Below are positions 15,995 to 25,211 of a stretch of 38,636 nt of DNA, one piece after another. The notes under the pieces are model-generated. The model saw only the letters and a list, made by a program, of their open reading frames with translations, was not told the DNA's origin and did not search any database. Origin of the DNA: Paenibacillus phocaeensis (GTDB lineage: Bacteria > Bacillota > Bacilli > Paenibacillales > Paenibacillaceae); the NCBI RefSeq assembly GCF_900021165.1, contig NZ_FCOQ01000012.1:120732-159367 (forward strand), read 5' to 3'. A program made the translations under genes and the position numbers. The stretch's first letter is position 1; every line of letters begins with the position of its first letter.

Positions 15995-16601
15995 CACAAA
16001 CTTAAAAAAAGTTTAAAAAAAGATTATGAACTGAGGATGAACTTAGTAAAGATAGCTGTCGGAATTCTCAGATTAAATCGCCACGGGTGTCAGTGATGCA
16101 AGAAACGACGCTATCAAATTGATTATAATAACTTTCTATCGGAACCTTACTCGATAGTCCCAACAATATCGATTGGTATAAATCACTAATTATACGAACG
16201 AAACATATTCCATACGAATAGAGTTAGCAAATTATTATTTAATTGCATATAGAACAAGTTCGCGTTGTAGAAAGTGAAGTTGTTGCAATTGATTAAAACA
16301 GGGCAAAACTTATATGGATTAAACTGATGGATGATAGTGAAATAGCCAGTTTAAAAAATCGAAGGGCAAGAAGAACATGAAGCTTAAAAGAGAGTCTTGA
16401 CAGTCTTTTGACATCCGTGGTGCTGCTTACAATGTCGTCGACTGCACCTACTTCAGAAAACAAGAAAAACGAACTTCCGAGGTAAAGTCCGTACACGTAG
16501 GTGATGCAGAATTACAGTATCGCTCTAGCTTTTCTGGTTGTGTGATACGTTAAGATCGTGTCTCAAAGGGCAGTTTTTCCTTCAACTCTAATCCGGTTTA
16601 A
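15995..16601. other. AT-rich intergenic region without a supported gene
   Basis: About 600 bp between the S-layer gene terminator and the promoter of the 845-residue protein. A 67-codon minus-strand frame (16293-16496) has no ribosome site I can see and resembles no family. Frames on the other strand break at several stops. I see no repeat, hairpin or RNA gene in it apart from A/T runs near 16002-16020. Confidence 0.4.
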
Positions 16602-16641
16602 AATGAAAAAGGGCCCAGATAAGGGCCCCTTCTCATTTTTT
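16602..16641 (-). terminator. Strong terminator after the S-layer protein gene
   Basis: A 15-bp stem (AATGAGAAGGGGCCC with GGGCCCTTTTTCATT, two G-T pairs) with a six-base loop. T-rich sequence follows on both strands, so it may work in both directions. It begins right after the stop at 16645. Confidence 0.88.
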
Positions 16642-16644
16642 AGA

Positions 16645-19617
16645 TTACTTTTCTCTGAGAGCATCTCCAAAGGTAGCACTGGTCTTGAAACCAGCATAGG
16701 CATTCTTACCATCAGTAATAGTACCAAGCGCTTTGTTTACATCTCCAAGAATTTCAATAGACAGCAACTGGTCTTTGTTAAACTTGAAGTCAGCAGGAAT
16801 TACAAAATCCAATTTCAACGTGCTGCCATCACTCGTATTCACAGTTGCATTCAACAATTTACCATCCAGTTTCACTTCAACTGTTTTGGCAAGATACGTT
16901 GCATCAGAGGAAACAACAAGTACATCATCAGCAGTCAATGTAACTGTATAAGTTGCATCAGTTGCAGAGGTATCTTTAACTACATAGAAGCCTTCGCGGA
17001 ACTCTGGTCTAATTTCATCAACCAAAGTGATATCTTTTTTAACTTCAATTGCGTATCCTTGAGCATCACTTGTAGCAGGGCTATCCACAATACTCAATAC
17101 AGCACCTGTTGTTCCTGCCAAAGCCGGCAATTTATTATTGTCGTTAAACTTGAGAGTAAGCGTAAGCCCGTCGTTGCTCAACGATGCGCTATCAGGAATG
17201 AAAGTTCTGTCAGAGTTTTCGCCAAATGCTTTAGCGTAAATCTTATAGTCACTAGTGCTGTAATTTCTTATTTTGCCAGTGAATTTAACTTCCACTTCTG
17301 TACGGGATTTTGCTGTTGCTTCTTTCACAGCAATTTTGTCACTCAAATCAATTTCAGCCTTCAAATTGTAAAGGCCGTTTTCTTTCAACCAATTACCATC
17401 TGCATCTTGAATGTAAGAGGCAACAATATCACGAGGACCCGTTACTTTTCCGCCAGAAACATCCAGATTCAAAGATTCTTTAACATCCTTAGTCGTTTTG
17501 ATACGAACGGTATCCCCGGATACTACATCAACATCAACATCTTTCAAAGTCTTTCCATTTACCAGGTATTTCTCTGCAAGGTCTGCTCTACCTTCGCCAG
17601 AAGTTTTCACGTTCACTCTGTATTGAACATACAGAATGCTTTCGTTTCCTTCTTGTTTAAACCAAGCACGAGAAATTGCTGCACCTACAGTTTGTTTTGC
17701 GTTAAATGTAGCTTTATAAGGAAGCATCGTATTAGCTACATAAGCAGTATCAACTACATTTGCAACTTCAATAGTGTAATCTGCATTATCAAGCTTTTTG
17801 TTCAGATCAACTGTAACTATGTTTTTGTTCTCGTCATAACGCGGGGCTTTGTAAGGATGTCCATCGCTATCCAACCCATCCCCTGTTACAAGATTACCTT
17901 CAGCGTTTCTAACTGTATAGTTAGATCTCTTTTCGGCAGATTCCTTAGAAACTTTTTTGCTGAATTGGATTTCCAGGTAATGATACCCATTGTCGTATTG
18001 TTTAACTTCAACCTTATCAACCGTTGGGCGCTCCGTATCCAATGTAGGGTTAACTTTAGCTTCACGGTTTGCTTTGTTGCCGCTGTAGTCAGTTACACCT
18101 TCAATGTATACAGTATTTTCACCCATAGACAGAGGCTGACTGAATTTCACAATCAACTTATTGTCTCTTTTCTCAACAGTTCCAACATTGCTGGAAACGC
18201 CATGATACACTTTGCTATAAGATTTAATCGATTCGTTAAACTCGATCTCAACCTCTTTCAAGTCGTTCGATTTGATCGAAGCAACTTCTGGTGCAGCCGT
18301 ATCTTGTGCAATCGAGAAAGTGGATTCTACAGGAGCAATTTTCAGCCCAGAGAAATCACGGATGTTGCTAACAGTCAATTTGTGATCGCCAACCGGAAGA
18401 CTGTAGTTAACAATCGCAACGTTTGGATAGGAGTATTCAACACTACCGCTTACCGATACTCCGTCAACTTTGTAGTTGCTGGAAGCATAAACATCGGATT
18501 TTTGAACCGGCTCGCTGAATACTACTTTGAACGCACTAGTTCCCAGACCTACTACTTCTTTAACTTCTGGAATTTGCACGTCAACCGGAGTAAACTTCAC
18601 AGTTTGCTCGATGGTTTTGGTAGCATCTTCGTTCTTAACATTCTTAACTTTAATTTCAGTTTCTTTTTGGTTTGTCAGCGTGGAAGTCTCTTCCAAGAGA
18701 ACAGTTGCAGTTTTCTTGTCGTCGGACAACTTAACGCTGTCAACCTTTTGATCCTTAACGTCGTAGTTCAATTTGTTTTCACCGGATTTTTTATCCACAG
18801 TGCCGTCAAATACAACTACAACTTCTTTAAGGTTCTTAGCAGAAACGGATTCTACCTTTTGAGCCACTGTAGTTACATAAGTCACTTTGTGAGTGTACTC
18901 TTTGTCTTTGTAAGTGAATTTGATTTCAGTTTCTTTGTTAGCTTCGAGAGCTTTTTCCAAAGCAACTTTTACAACTTCACCGTCAGACATTGTAACTTCA
19001 ACGTTCTTAGGATCAACTACTTTGTAAGATTTAACAGTTGGAACTTGGTTAGCTTCGTAGATCGCGTAAGCTGCTACGACTGCTTGGGAACGAGTAGCTG
19101 CTGCTTGGTAGTTGATACCTTCAGGAATAAATCCTTTTTCAACAGCTGCTGCTACATAACCTTTAGCCCATGCGGATGCTGTGTTGTTAGCGTCAGCAGG
19201 AACTTCCAGTTTCAGAGCAGTTACCAGAACTTTAGCCAGTTCTTGTACAGTTACGTTGCCCGAAGGATCGAACAAACCTTTAACTGTGTCTTTACCTTGA
19301 AGAATACCAGCTTGAGTTGCAGATTCGATGAAAGGAGCAGCCCAGTGATTAGCGCTGTAACCTTTATCTTTGTAAGTTGCTACACCAGTTACTGGTTCCA
19401 GGCTCAAGGAATTAACGATGATTTTCGCGAGTTCAGCGCGAGTCAATGTTTTTTCCAAGTGGGACAGGCCGTCTGGGAAGCCATTTACGATACCTGCTTC
19501 TTTCAGAGCATTAAATTGTTGCTCTGGAGTCAGTTTGGCATCAGCACCGAATGCTACGGAAGCAAACATGGAGAATGCCATTGCTGTAGACAGAGCTACG
19601 GACAAAATTTTCTTCAT
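16645..19617 (-). CDS. Probable S-layer protein with N-terminal SLH domains
   Basis: A 990-residue exported protein starting MKKILSVALSTAMAFSMFAS with cleavage near AFGA. Three SLH units follow at about 27-76, 77-140 and 143-195, with the key positions TRAE, TVQE and TRSQ. These dock onto pyruvylated secondary cell wall polymer. The rest is a chain of beta-rich Ig-like units rich in Lys, Val and Thr (VVVFDGTVDKKSGENKL; VVFSEPVQKSD; IEFNESIKSYSK; FSKKVSKESAEKRSNYT), typical of S-layer lattice proteins. N-terminal SLH placement, the long leader, the strong terminator and the AT-biased, uniform codon use all point to the main S-layer protein, similar in design to SpaA of Paenibacillus alvei. ATG at 19617 has GGAGGAG upstream. 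In-frame starts at 19689 and 19701 would add 24-28 residues. Confidence 0.9.
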   Translation of the reverse strand: MKKILSVALSTAMAFSMFASVAFGADAKLTPEQQFNALKEAGIVNGFPDGLSHLEKTLTRAELAKIIVNSLSLEPVTGVATYKDKGYSANHWAAPFIESATQAGILQGKDTVKGLFDPSGNVTVQELAKVLVTALKLEVPADANNTASAWAKGYVAAAVEKGFIPEGINYQAAATRSQAVVAAYAIYEANQVPTVKSYKVVDPKNVEVTMSDGEVVKVALEKALEANKETEIKFTYKDKEYTHKVTYVTTVAQKVESVSAKNLKEVVVVFDGTVDKKSGENKLNYDVKDQKVDSVKLSDDKKTATVLLEETSTLTNQKETEIKVKNVKNEDATKTIEQTVKFTPVDVQIPEVKEVVGLGTSAFKVVFSEPVQKSDVYASSNYKVDGVSVSGSVEYSYPNVAIVNYSLPVGDHKLTVSNIRDFSGLKIAPVESTFSIAQDTAAPEVASIKSNDLKEVEIEFNESIKSYSKVYHGVSSNVGTVEKRDNKLIVKFSQPLSMGENTVYIEGVTDYSGNKANREAKVNPTLDTERPTVDKVEVKQYDNGYHYLEIQFSKKVSKESAEKRSNYTVRNAEGNLVTGDGLDSDGHPYKAPRYDENKNIVTVDLNKKLDNADYTIEVANVVDTAYVANTMLPYKATFNAKQTVGAAISRAWFKQEGNESILYVQYRVNVKTSGEGRADLAEKYLVNGKTLKDVDVDVVSGDTVRIKTTKDVKESLNLDVSGGKVTGPRDIVASYIQDADGNWLKENGLYNLKAEIDLSDKIAVKEATAKSRTEVEVKFTGKIRNYSTSDYKIYAKAFGENSDRTFIPDSASLSNDGLTLTLKFNDNNKLPALAGTTGAVLSIVDSPATSDAQGYAIEVKKDITLVDEIRPEFREGFYVVKDTSATDATYTVTLTADDVLVVSSDATYLAKTVEVKLDGKLLNATVNTSDGSTLKLDFVIPADFKFNKDQLLSIEILGDVNKALGTITDGKNAYAGFKTSATFGDALREK

Positions 19618-20120
19618 AACCTTTTTTTCTCCTCCTTGATTAACTATCACATGAGAATTTTCTTTAAATGAATAGCTCGCATTACTCATTAGCCATTGCA
19701 CCCCCTTTCTAGAGCTTGAGCAAGTTTCCTATAAATTAGGTCTGCAGCGAAACTGCAGAAACTTGTAACCTTTATTCATTTGATAGAATGTAGAAATAGA
19801 CTAGTTTCCTAATCCTACCTAAACATTATACAATGGGTCCCTGAAGCCGTAAAGCTAATTTTTCTAATAGATAGACAAGTTTCCCTATGAGGAAGTCGTT
19901 GCCATGTCTAAATTGGTCGCCATTGTCAATGCTCTACATCTTAAACGCAGCAGGATTCAAAAAGTTGCGGGGGTTTTAAAAAAAATTGCGAGATTGTAAC
20001 TTTTTCTAAGATTCCCCTCAGTTACGCCTTTTTAACTCCCTTGCCGCCTGACGGAAATTAGTATATCATGCCGGAATATGTCAGTCATTAAGCAACTTTT
20101 CCCATTTTCGCGCTATCTCC
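19618..20120 (-). promoter_or_regulatory. Long structured leader and promoter region of the S-layer gene
   Basis: From the best promoter (19825-19853) the mRNA leader would be about 200 nt. It can fold: CAAGTTTC (GAAACTTG on the plus strand, 19758-19765) pairs with the complementary arm at 19721-19728, enclosing the perfect stem TCTGCAG-TTTCG-CTGCAGA (19741-19759). The minus-strand core GGAAACT(T/A)G occurs three times, at 19721-19729, 19801-19809 and 19876-19884. A first ribosome site, AAAGGGGG, precedes GTG 19701, ATG 19689 and a four-codon frame ATG-GCT-AAT-GAG-TAA. The second, GGAGGAG, precedes ATG 19617. A further possible promoter has an extended -10 (TGATATACT) at about 20060-20068. 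Confidence 0.55.
19825..19853 (-). promoter_or_regulatory. Sigma-A-type promoter of the S-layer gene
   Basis: On the minus strand -35 TTTACG (four of six matches) and a perfect -10 TATAAT are 17 bases apart. The predicted start point is near 19818, about 200 bases before ATG 19617. Confidence 0.65.
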
Positions 20121-20140
20121 ATTGTATGTGCGCACACGAC

Positions 20141-20170
20141 AAATAAGACGTCCAAATTGGGACGCCTTAT
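20141..20170 (-). terminator. Probable terminator after the 113-residue protein gene
   Basis: On the minus strand ATAAGGCGTCC pairs with GGACGTCTTAT (11 bp with one G-T pair) over a short loop, followed by a T-rich but broken tail. It is about 32 bases after the stop at 20202. Confidence 0.65.
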
Positions 20171-20201
20171 GGGTAAATCTCGTACCAAAAGGCTGCCGAG
20201 T

Positions 20202-20543
20202 TTATCTTACTCTCATGGCCAGTTGGATAATACGAGCCCGCATTTGCGGATCGGTATTCAGTTTCTCATACATCTCATCGATCGCTTGCTTATTGTCTTT
20301 GTATGTCTTCTCATGCTTCATAGTGATATGAGACCACTCGATCAATTCGTTCTCGGCTGCACGCAGCTCGGTGAATGCATCATGAAAGCCGGTTTCGATA
20401 ACGAGTCCTTCCATGACCTCCTGGGTTACTTCTTGCAGCTTGGCAGTTTCTTCAATGCGCTTCTCCAATACTTTGGATTTATCCTCAAATTTGCGCTTCG
20501 CTTTGGAATAACCCAACTGCGGTTTAGATAGAATCGGTTTCAT
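20202..20543 (-). CDS. Small helical protein of unknown function
   Basis: A 113-residue soluble protein with no signal sequence, rich in Lys and Glu and almost wholly helical by composition (KSKVLEKRIEETAKLQEVTQ; FTELRAAENELIEWSHITMK). A coiled coil is likely at about 15-60. It ends in MRARIIQLAMRVR. I do not recognise a family. It has AAGGGTG about ten bases before ATG 20543. It stands between two large surface-protein genes, with a terminator behind it and another in front (20630-20665), so it appears to be its own transcription unit. Confidence 0.7.
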   Translation of the reverse strand: MKPILSKPQLGYSKAKRKFEDKSKVLEKRIEETAKLQEVTQEVMEGLVIETGFHDAFTELRAAENELIEWSHITMKHEKTYKDNKQAIDEMYEKLNTDPQMRARIIQLAMRVR

Positions 20544-20629
20544 CTGTTCAAGTTCACCCTTTTGCGTATTGTCTATTACTCTGCCTATTTTAACTTAAAG
20601 CTCATGAAATTACAAAAAGATGTAATTGG

Positions 20630-20665
20630 AAAAAAAGAAGCGGCCTTGGTTCACCTTGGCCGCCT
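20630..20665 (-). terminator. Rho-independent terminator after the 1317-residue SLH protein
   Basis: On the minus strand GCGGCC pairs with GGCCGC, with an inner GGT/ACC stem, followed by TTCTTTTTTT. It lies about 20 bases after the stop at 20684. Confidence 0.9.
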
Positions 20666-20683
20666 TCAATAATTGAGAGCATA

Positions 20684-23600
20684 TTAACTTAGGTTTTTAG
20701 GGAAGATCTTCGAGCTCTTCTTAAGGAGCTCCACCGCAACTTTCCCGGCTTCAGCTCTCGTCATGTTGTTTTTCGGATTGAAGTTGATTGAAGCTTTCTT
20801 GCTGCCCGCCGTCGTGACGCTTTGCCCATCCATGATTTTGGCTTTATACACAGCTTGTACAGCCGGACGTGCATACGGGTCAATTCTTCCGGAATCCAGG
20901 AATTGCTTCGCCAACGTTGCACTCAACTTGCTATCATTAGCTGCAAGCTTCAGCTTAAGAGCGCGGGAAATCATCATGGCCGCCTGTTCTCGGGTGACAG
21001 GTTCCTCCACCCCAAAGTATCCTTCGGTAATCCCGGTAATAATACCTGCGCGGGAGGCCGTTTCAATATACTTGAACTCCCAGGTATCGGTTTTGGCTTT
21101 TGGCACAACGTCAAAATAGGTCTGTACCTTATCATCGTAGTTCAACGGAATATTGAGACCTTTGACGAGCAATGTGGCAAACTCCCCACGAGTCGTCAGA
21201 TCATCGGCTCCGAACGTATTCGGCTGCAGATTCGCCATAATTCCTTTGGAATACAAAGCATTCAGAATATTACGTGCCCATGGATGATTCGTAATATCGC
21301 TGAATCCGCGGCTTTGCTTCATCACGACATAATAGCCGAAATCATCAAAAGGTACGGTGATAGTATTGTTTTTGGTATCGACAGCTCCGCCGATATTCTC
21401 CCACTCCGAATTTTCCGTGAATCGGAACACCGCTACCGTAGTCCCGGCCTCATCCACAACGCTCTTGTTAAAGGCAAGCTTCAACGTCCCCCGCTGTGAA
21501 GGCACCAGCTTTCTTTCCGGTTCCCGGAGCAAGAGATCCCGGAAGTTCTGCGAATCGGAATACTGCGGCAAAATCGAATACGGCGGCAATCCATTGGTTG
21601 CCGGTTTGTACGTATCTCCGCTTCCATACTCGCCGTACCCGCCGTTAATCCAATAAACATCGGAGACTCTTGTGAAATTGCTCGTTTTGGCGGTCGAGTT
21701 AAACAGCTCGGACAAATCCTCCGGCAAAATAAGCGTTCCAAGACCATTAGGTGTTCTCTCGTCTTTGTCGATATTGAAGAAATTGCCGTAATCGTTGCGA
21801 CGTTCCAAGATTCCGTTCTTAGGATCCGCGATCCCAAACAACAATTTGTTGTCCGGATAAAACTTGGTTACGCTACCTTCAGGCACATTAGCCGTCTTCA
21901 ACACGGTACCTTTAGGGAAGTTCAACTCCAGAGACTTATTGAACGCCGAATACTTCGTTGCCGTTTTCTCCGTCATATACTGCGAATCCACAGCAACCGC
22001 GCTGGTGTAATAAACCTCAAGAGTATCGTTCAGCGTCTCGGTTCCCCGTACGATTTGAATTTTGATTTTCGTTGCCTTATCCGGCTTAAGTCCAACGTAA
22101 TCATAGATAAATCTTGCCGGTGCATTCTCAGGCAGGTCCGTACGACGGATGGCTTTCCCTTTATCAATAATGACTTCAGTTGCGCCTTCGGCCTCAATGT
22201 CGAACCGCACAAAGTTTTTGTTCACGATAATCTGATCCCCTACCGTAGGAACGGGGGACAAGATCCGGTAGGGCGCCAGAACACGGGAAATCTCCAGTCT
22301 TTGCGAAGTACGGGCTCCCGTAGTATTGATGAGCTCCAGGTTGTATACCTGACTCCCCAGCGAATCCAACGCGATGTTTTTAATTCTTAATACAAACTTC
22401 CCGTTAAATACCGCCAAATCATAACTCAAACCCGATTTTGTGGTTCCTTGAGTAATTTGCGTATCTGACATCGCTGTGGTCGTAAAATCCACACCATTCG
22501 CATCTTCTTGCGAAGAAAAGATGCTCTCTGACCCACGCATCAAGTTAACAATTCGGGCTCCCGCCCCCTGAATGATCAAATCATAGTTCTGGGCGCTCGT
22601 TTCATAAATCTCTCCAGTGAGTTTAAACTCAGACGAGCCCGCAAGGATTTGGGTCAACTGGGTATTGGCACCGCTGGTATCATTCAGTTTCAGGCCGGTA
22701 AAATTAACCGCTGGGTCGAAAATCTTCGGACGGAATACGGTGATGTTCGAGACGTTGGTATCCAGAATGTACAATCTTAACTCTTTAACAACCGTTCTGG
22801 AATTCCCTTTGCCGTCCATGGATACTCCGCTGAACTTAATCCGGTTCTCCCCATAGTATAACGGGCCGGCGATATCAATCGGCAAACTAATCTTAAACTC
22901 AGGCGCAGCCGTTGTCGGATTAAAAGTGATCGCTGGCGTTAGTTTGTCATTCGATACCCCGTTCACAAAAAACTGCGGGTTCGACAAGTTCTCAAAATCG
23001 CGATATTCCCCGTTGATATCCACGTATAGGTTCGATTGGCTTGAGTCAACCGAAATGGTCTGGCCATCGTACAAACCTTCAACATAAATGTAGTTTTTCG
23101 TAGCGTACGTTATGGTTGCGGATTTCGAAGCACTGGAGGTTCCAATGCTAAATTTGACTTGCTGCGTACCGCTGGAAAAACCGGTGATTTGGAATACATG
23201 CTGAGTCGCTGTCCCCGAAGTGATTGGGGTAATTGTCGGTCCAGTAGTCCCTTTCGGTAAGTAGACCGCTTTTAGATCGCTGCTATTAAAGGCTTGGTCT
23301 GCCGTCACCAAGATATAAAAAGTATCTTTGTCGGCTTGAGTCCCGTCCAAATCCGGAAGATCATTAATATTGGCAGGCGGAGTTGAATTGTCCTTCATAT
23401 ATTTCAATCCGGTAACGCCAATCTCGCCCGGAAGAAACTTAAAGTTGATATTCACTGAGGTCGAATAAGTACCATCGTATTGGACACTCAAATTAAATTT
23501 CTGGTCTCCGCTTCCAAAAGAAAACGGAACGCTGACCTCAACCAATCTGTACGCACGGGACACCCCGTCCGGCGCCGGAATCTCTGTTTCGGTCGCTGTA

Positions 23601-24637
23601 AAAGTCGTGATCGGCGGGTTGGTCGTGTTTAAGGAATCTGTCAGCGTAACACTGCCTTTTCCGGTACCCTGGGAGGCACCGAATGCATTCCCCGTGTCAT
23701 TTAACAACATCGAGAACTTCAACGTTCCGGAAACCGGCAGGGTTACCGTAGTGGCTTCCGTAATGGTTGCTACTTTGTTATACACATCATAGTCCGCCCC
23801 GTTATACTGGACGGCAATCAAGTCAAACGGCTTTGTTTTGTCAAAGTAATAAACGGAGCGTTCAATCGCAACCGAATCGGCGCCGCTTTTGACGGTAATC
23901 GTAATTTTGTTAAGCCCCGGTTTCAAGTTCAGGGCAGGCGAGAAGAATTTGCCGGTTTGCGTCAAGGTTGTGACTAATCCTGTGCCCCCATTAACGCTTA
24001 CGGTTACTTCCGTCGCGTTCTTCACTTCACCGGAGATCGAGACGTTGTCCTTATCCGCAACAACCTCCGAACCTTCATTCAAGTAAATGGTTCCATAGCT
24101 GGATCCCAGCAATTTCAAATCCTGCACATAAGGAACTTGATCAAAGAGAGCGTAGAAGGTTGATTCGCGTGTCATCCCGTTTTGGGAACCGGATAACGTA
24201 ATTCGGTTAAACCCTGGGAATAACGGCAAGTTGGTGACTTTGAACTTATCTTGAAAAGAGGAAGAGGTATCTCTGGAGATATTGCCGTTCTTGAATTGGC
24301 TGCTGTCCAGTTCCCAGATCCCCTCACCCGTAGCCTGATTTGTAACTTTAAAGGTCAGACGTTCAACCTTGACCTTCAAGGAATCCTCGGTAACCTGCGA
24401 ATAGGTACCTGAGAACGTAAGCGTAGGAATCGTTGTCGTATACATCCGACTGTCCCGCGCGACTTGGTCGGCGCCGGGAGTAAGGGTTAATGTCGTGGTA
24501 TTTCTCAGCGTCAAGTCATCCGGGATGAAGTAGTTGCCCTGAGCAGCACTGGCCCTAGGAACAAACCCGGATGGCAACAATGTGATGATTAATGCGGCGA
24601 GCATCAACCAAATGAAGGGCTTCTTCAAGCGTTGCAT
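20684..24637 (-). CDS. Large secreted surface protein with C-terminal SLH domains
   Basis: A 1317-residue exported protein. It starts MQRLKKPFIWLMLAALIITL with likely cleavage after PRASA. Residues about 35-1100 are Ig-like and other beta-rich segments (for example LKPGLNKITITVKSGADSV and YGENRIKFSGVSMDGKG), with no enzyme motif I can see. Residues about 1111-1317 are three SLH units with TTRGE, VTREQ and MTRAE signatures and would anchor the protein to the wall polymer. ATG at 24637 has AAAGGAGAG at good spacing. It lies directly downstream of the wall-polymer operon that ends with tagO, with which it probably acts, but a terminator and element copy 2 separate them. The position next to csaB/tagA/tagO resembles slhA of Paenibacillus alvei; that equivalence is inference. 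Confidence 0.88.
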   Translation of the reverse strand: MQRLKKPFIWLMLAALIITLLPSGFVPRASAAQGNYFIPDDLTLRNTTTLTLTPGADQVARDSRMYTTTIPTLTFSGTYSQVTEDSLKVKVERLTFKVTNQATGEGIWELDSSQFKNGNISRDTSSSFQDKFKVTNLPLFPGFNRITLSGSQNGMTRESTFYALFDQVPYVQDLKLLGSSYGTIYLNEGSEVVADKDNVSISGEVKNATEVTVSVNGGTGLVTTLTQTGKFFSPALNLKPGLNKITITVKSGADSVAIERSVYYFDKTKPFDLIAVQYNGADYDVYNKVATITEATTVTLPVSGTLKFSMLLNDTGNAFGASQGTGKGSVTLTDSLNTTNPPITTFTATETEIPAPDGVSRAYRLVEVSVPFSFGSGDQKFNLSVQYDGTYSTSVNINFKFLPGEIGVTGLKYMKDNSTPPANINDLPDLDGTQADKDTFYILVTADQAFNSSDLKAVYLPKGTTGPTITPITSGTATQHVFQITGFSSGTQQVKFSIGTSSASKSATITYATKNYIYVEGLYDGQTISVDSSQSNLYVDINGEYRDFENLSNPQFFVNGVSNDKLTPAITFNPTTAAPEFKISLPIDIAGPLYYGENRIKFSGVSMDGKGNSRTVVKELRLYILDTNVSNITVFRPKIFDPAVNFTGLKLNDTSGANTQLTQILAGSSEFKLTGEIYETSAQNYDLIIQGAGARIVNLMRGSESIFSSQEDANGVDFTTTAMSDTQITQGTTKSGLSYDLAVFNGKFVLRIKNIALDSLGSQVYNLELINTTGARTSQRLEISRVLAPYRILSPVPTVGDQIIVNKNFVRFDIEAEGATEVIIDKGKAIRRTDLPENAPARFIYDYVGLKPDKATKIKIQIVRGTETLNDTLEVYYTSAVAVDSQYMTEKTATKYSAFNKSLELNFPKGTVLKTANVPEGSVTKFYPDNKLLFGIADPKNGILERRNDYGNFFNIDKDERTPNGLGTLILPEDLSELFNSTAKTSNFTRVSDVYWINGGYGEYGSGDTYKPATNGLPPYSILPQYSDSQNFRDLLLREPERKLVPSQRGTLKLAFNKSVVDEAGTTVAVFRFTENSEWENIGGAVDTKNNTITVPFDDFGYYVVMKQSRGFSDITNHPWARNILNALYSKGIMANLQPNTFGADDLTTRGEFATLLVKGLNIPLNYDDKVQTYFDVVPKAKTDTWEFKYIETASRAGIITGITEGYFGVEEPVTREQAAMMISRALKLKLAANDSKLSATLAKQFLDSGRIDPYARPAVQAVYKAKIMDGQSVTTAGSKKASINFNPKNNMTRAEAGKVAVELLKKSSKIFPKNLS

Positions 24638-24792
24638 GGATTTATCTCTCCTTTGTTGTGTAGTGTGTGTTGATGTCCCCGTCGAAGAGTTCGGCAGGGA
24701 CTACCCATAAGCGTCACTAACATATGTTATCGGTCAAAAGTTGGAAGGATTTTAGGAAAACATGAAGAAGAATCCAAATGAAATTCTCGCGA

Positions 24793-24815
24793 GGCAAAAA
24801 AACGCCGTTCTGGCG
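24793..24815 (-). terminator. Weak terminator-like hairpin upstream of the large SLH gene
   Basis: On the minus strand CGCC-AGAAC-GGCG is followed by seven T. The stem is only four base pairs, so activity is doubtful. It lies between element copy 2 and the SLH gene and could end a transcript of that element. Confidence 0.35.
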
Positions 24816-24840
24816 GGGATGCCGCATTACTTACTAGCGC

Positions 24841-25023
24841 TAACGGATTGAAATGACCTTATTCGCTCATTTCCCGAGCCTTTCCCGTCCTAACGGACTC
24901 CAGAGACCTTATGGGGCTCCGGCCAACGCGGAATCACCCAATCTGGGCGAAATAAGGTCGCCTCGATCCGTTAGAATCCACGCATGAGCAAATCCCGGCA
25001 AATAACGTCTCTGGTATCCGTTA
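24841..25023. repeat. Four-module inverted-repeat element, copy 2
   Basis: Modules starting TAACGGA lie at 24841 and 24891, and reverse modules end at 24973 and 25023 (TCCGTTA at 24967-24973 and 25017-25023). The total length is 183 bp, the same as copy 1 at 799-981. Module spacings are 50, 76 and 50 against 50, 77 and 49 in copy 1. The shared inner sequence includes GACCTTATT and AAATAAGGTC, while the loops differ. It fills the gap between the large SLH gene and the tagO terminator. Confidence 0.8.
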
Positions 25024-25082
25024 GAACTAGATACAGCTTAGGTACCTTTGGAACGCAGCGAACAGGCGAGGTGAGCTTACAC

Positions 25083-25123
25083 AAAAACAACCCCTGTGGC
25101 TATCCCAAGCCAACAGGGGTTGT
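25083..25123 (-). terminator. Strong terminator of the fabZ-tagO operon
   Basis: On the minus strand ACAACCCCTGT pairs perfectly with ACAGGGGTTGT (11 bp), followed by TTTTTG. It lies about 90 bases after the tagO stop. Confidence 0.9.
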
Positions 25124-25211
25124 CCATTCAACAAGTCAAGAAATGCATAATCGACCTGCATTTAGAGATGCTATAATTTCGTACTGTGCTGTGCTGGTTC
25201 CTTGCTCCTTA

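Noticed and set aside
16293..16496. A 67-codon minus-strand frame in the AT-rich gap
   Set aside because: No ribosome site, no family resemblance and low-complexity hydrophobic sequence.
16558..19671. A 1037-codon plus-strand open frame opposite the whole S-layer gene
   Set aside because: Its product is Phe-, Cys-, Asn- and Ser-rich with no domain. The minus-strand frame has signal sequence, SLH units and ribosome sites. The open antisense frame is a by-product of strong codon bias.
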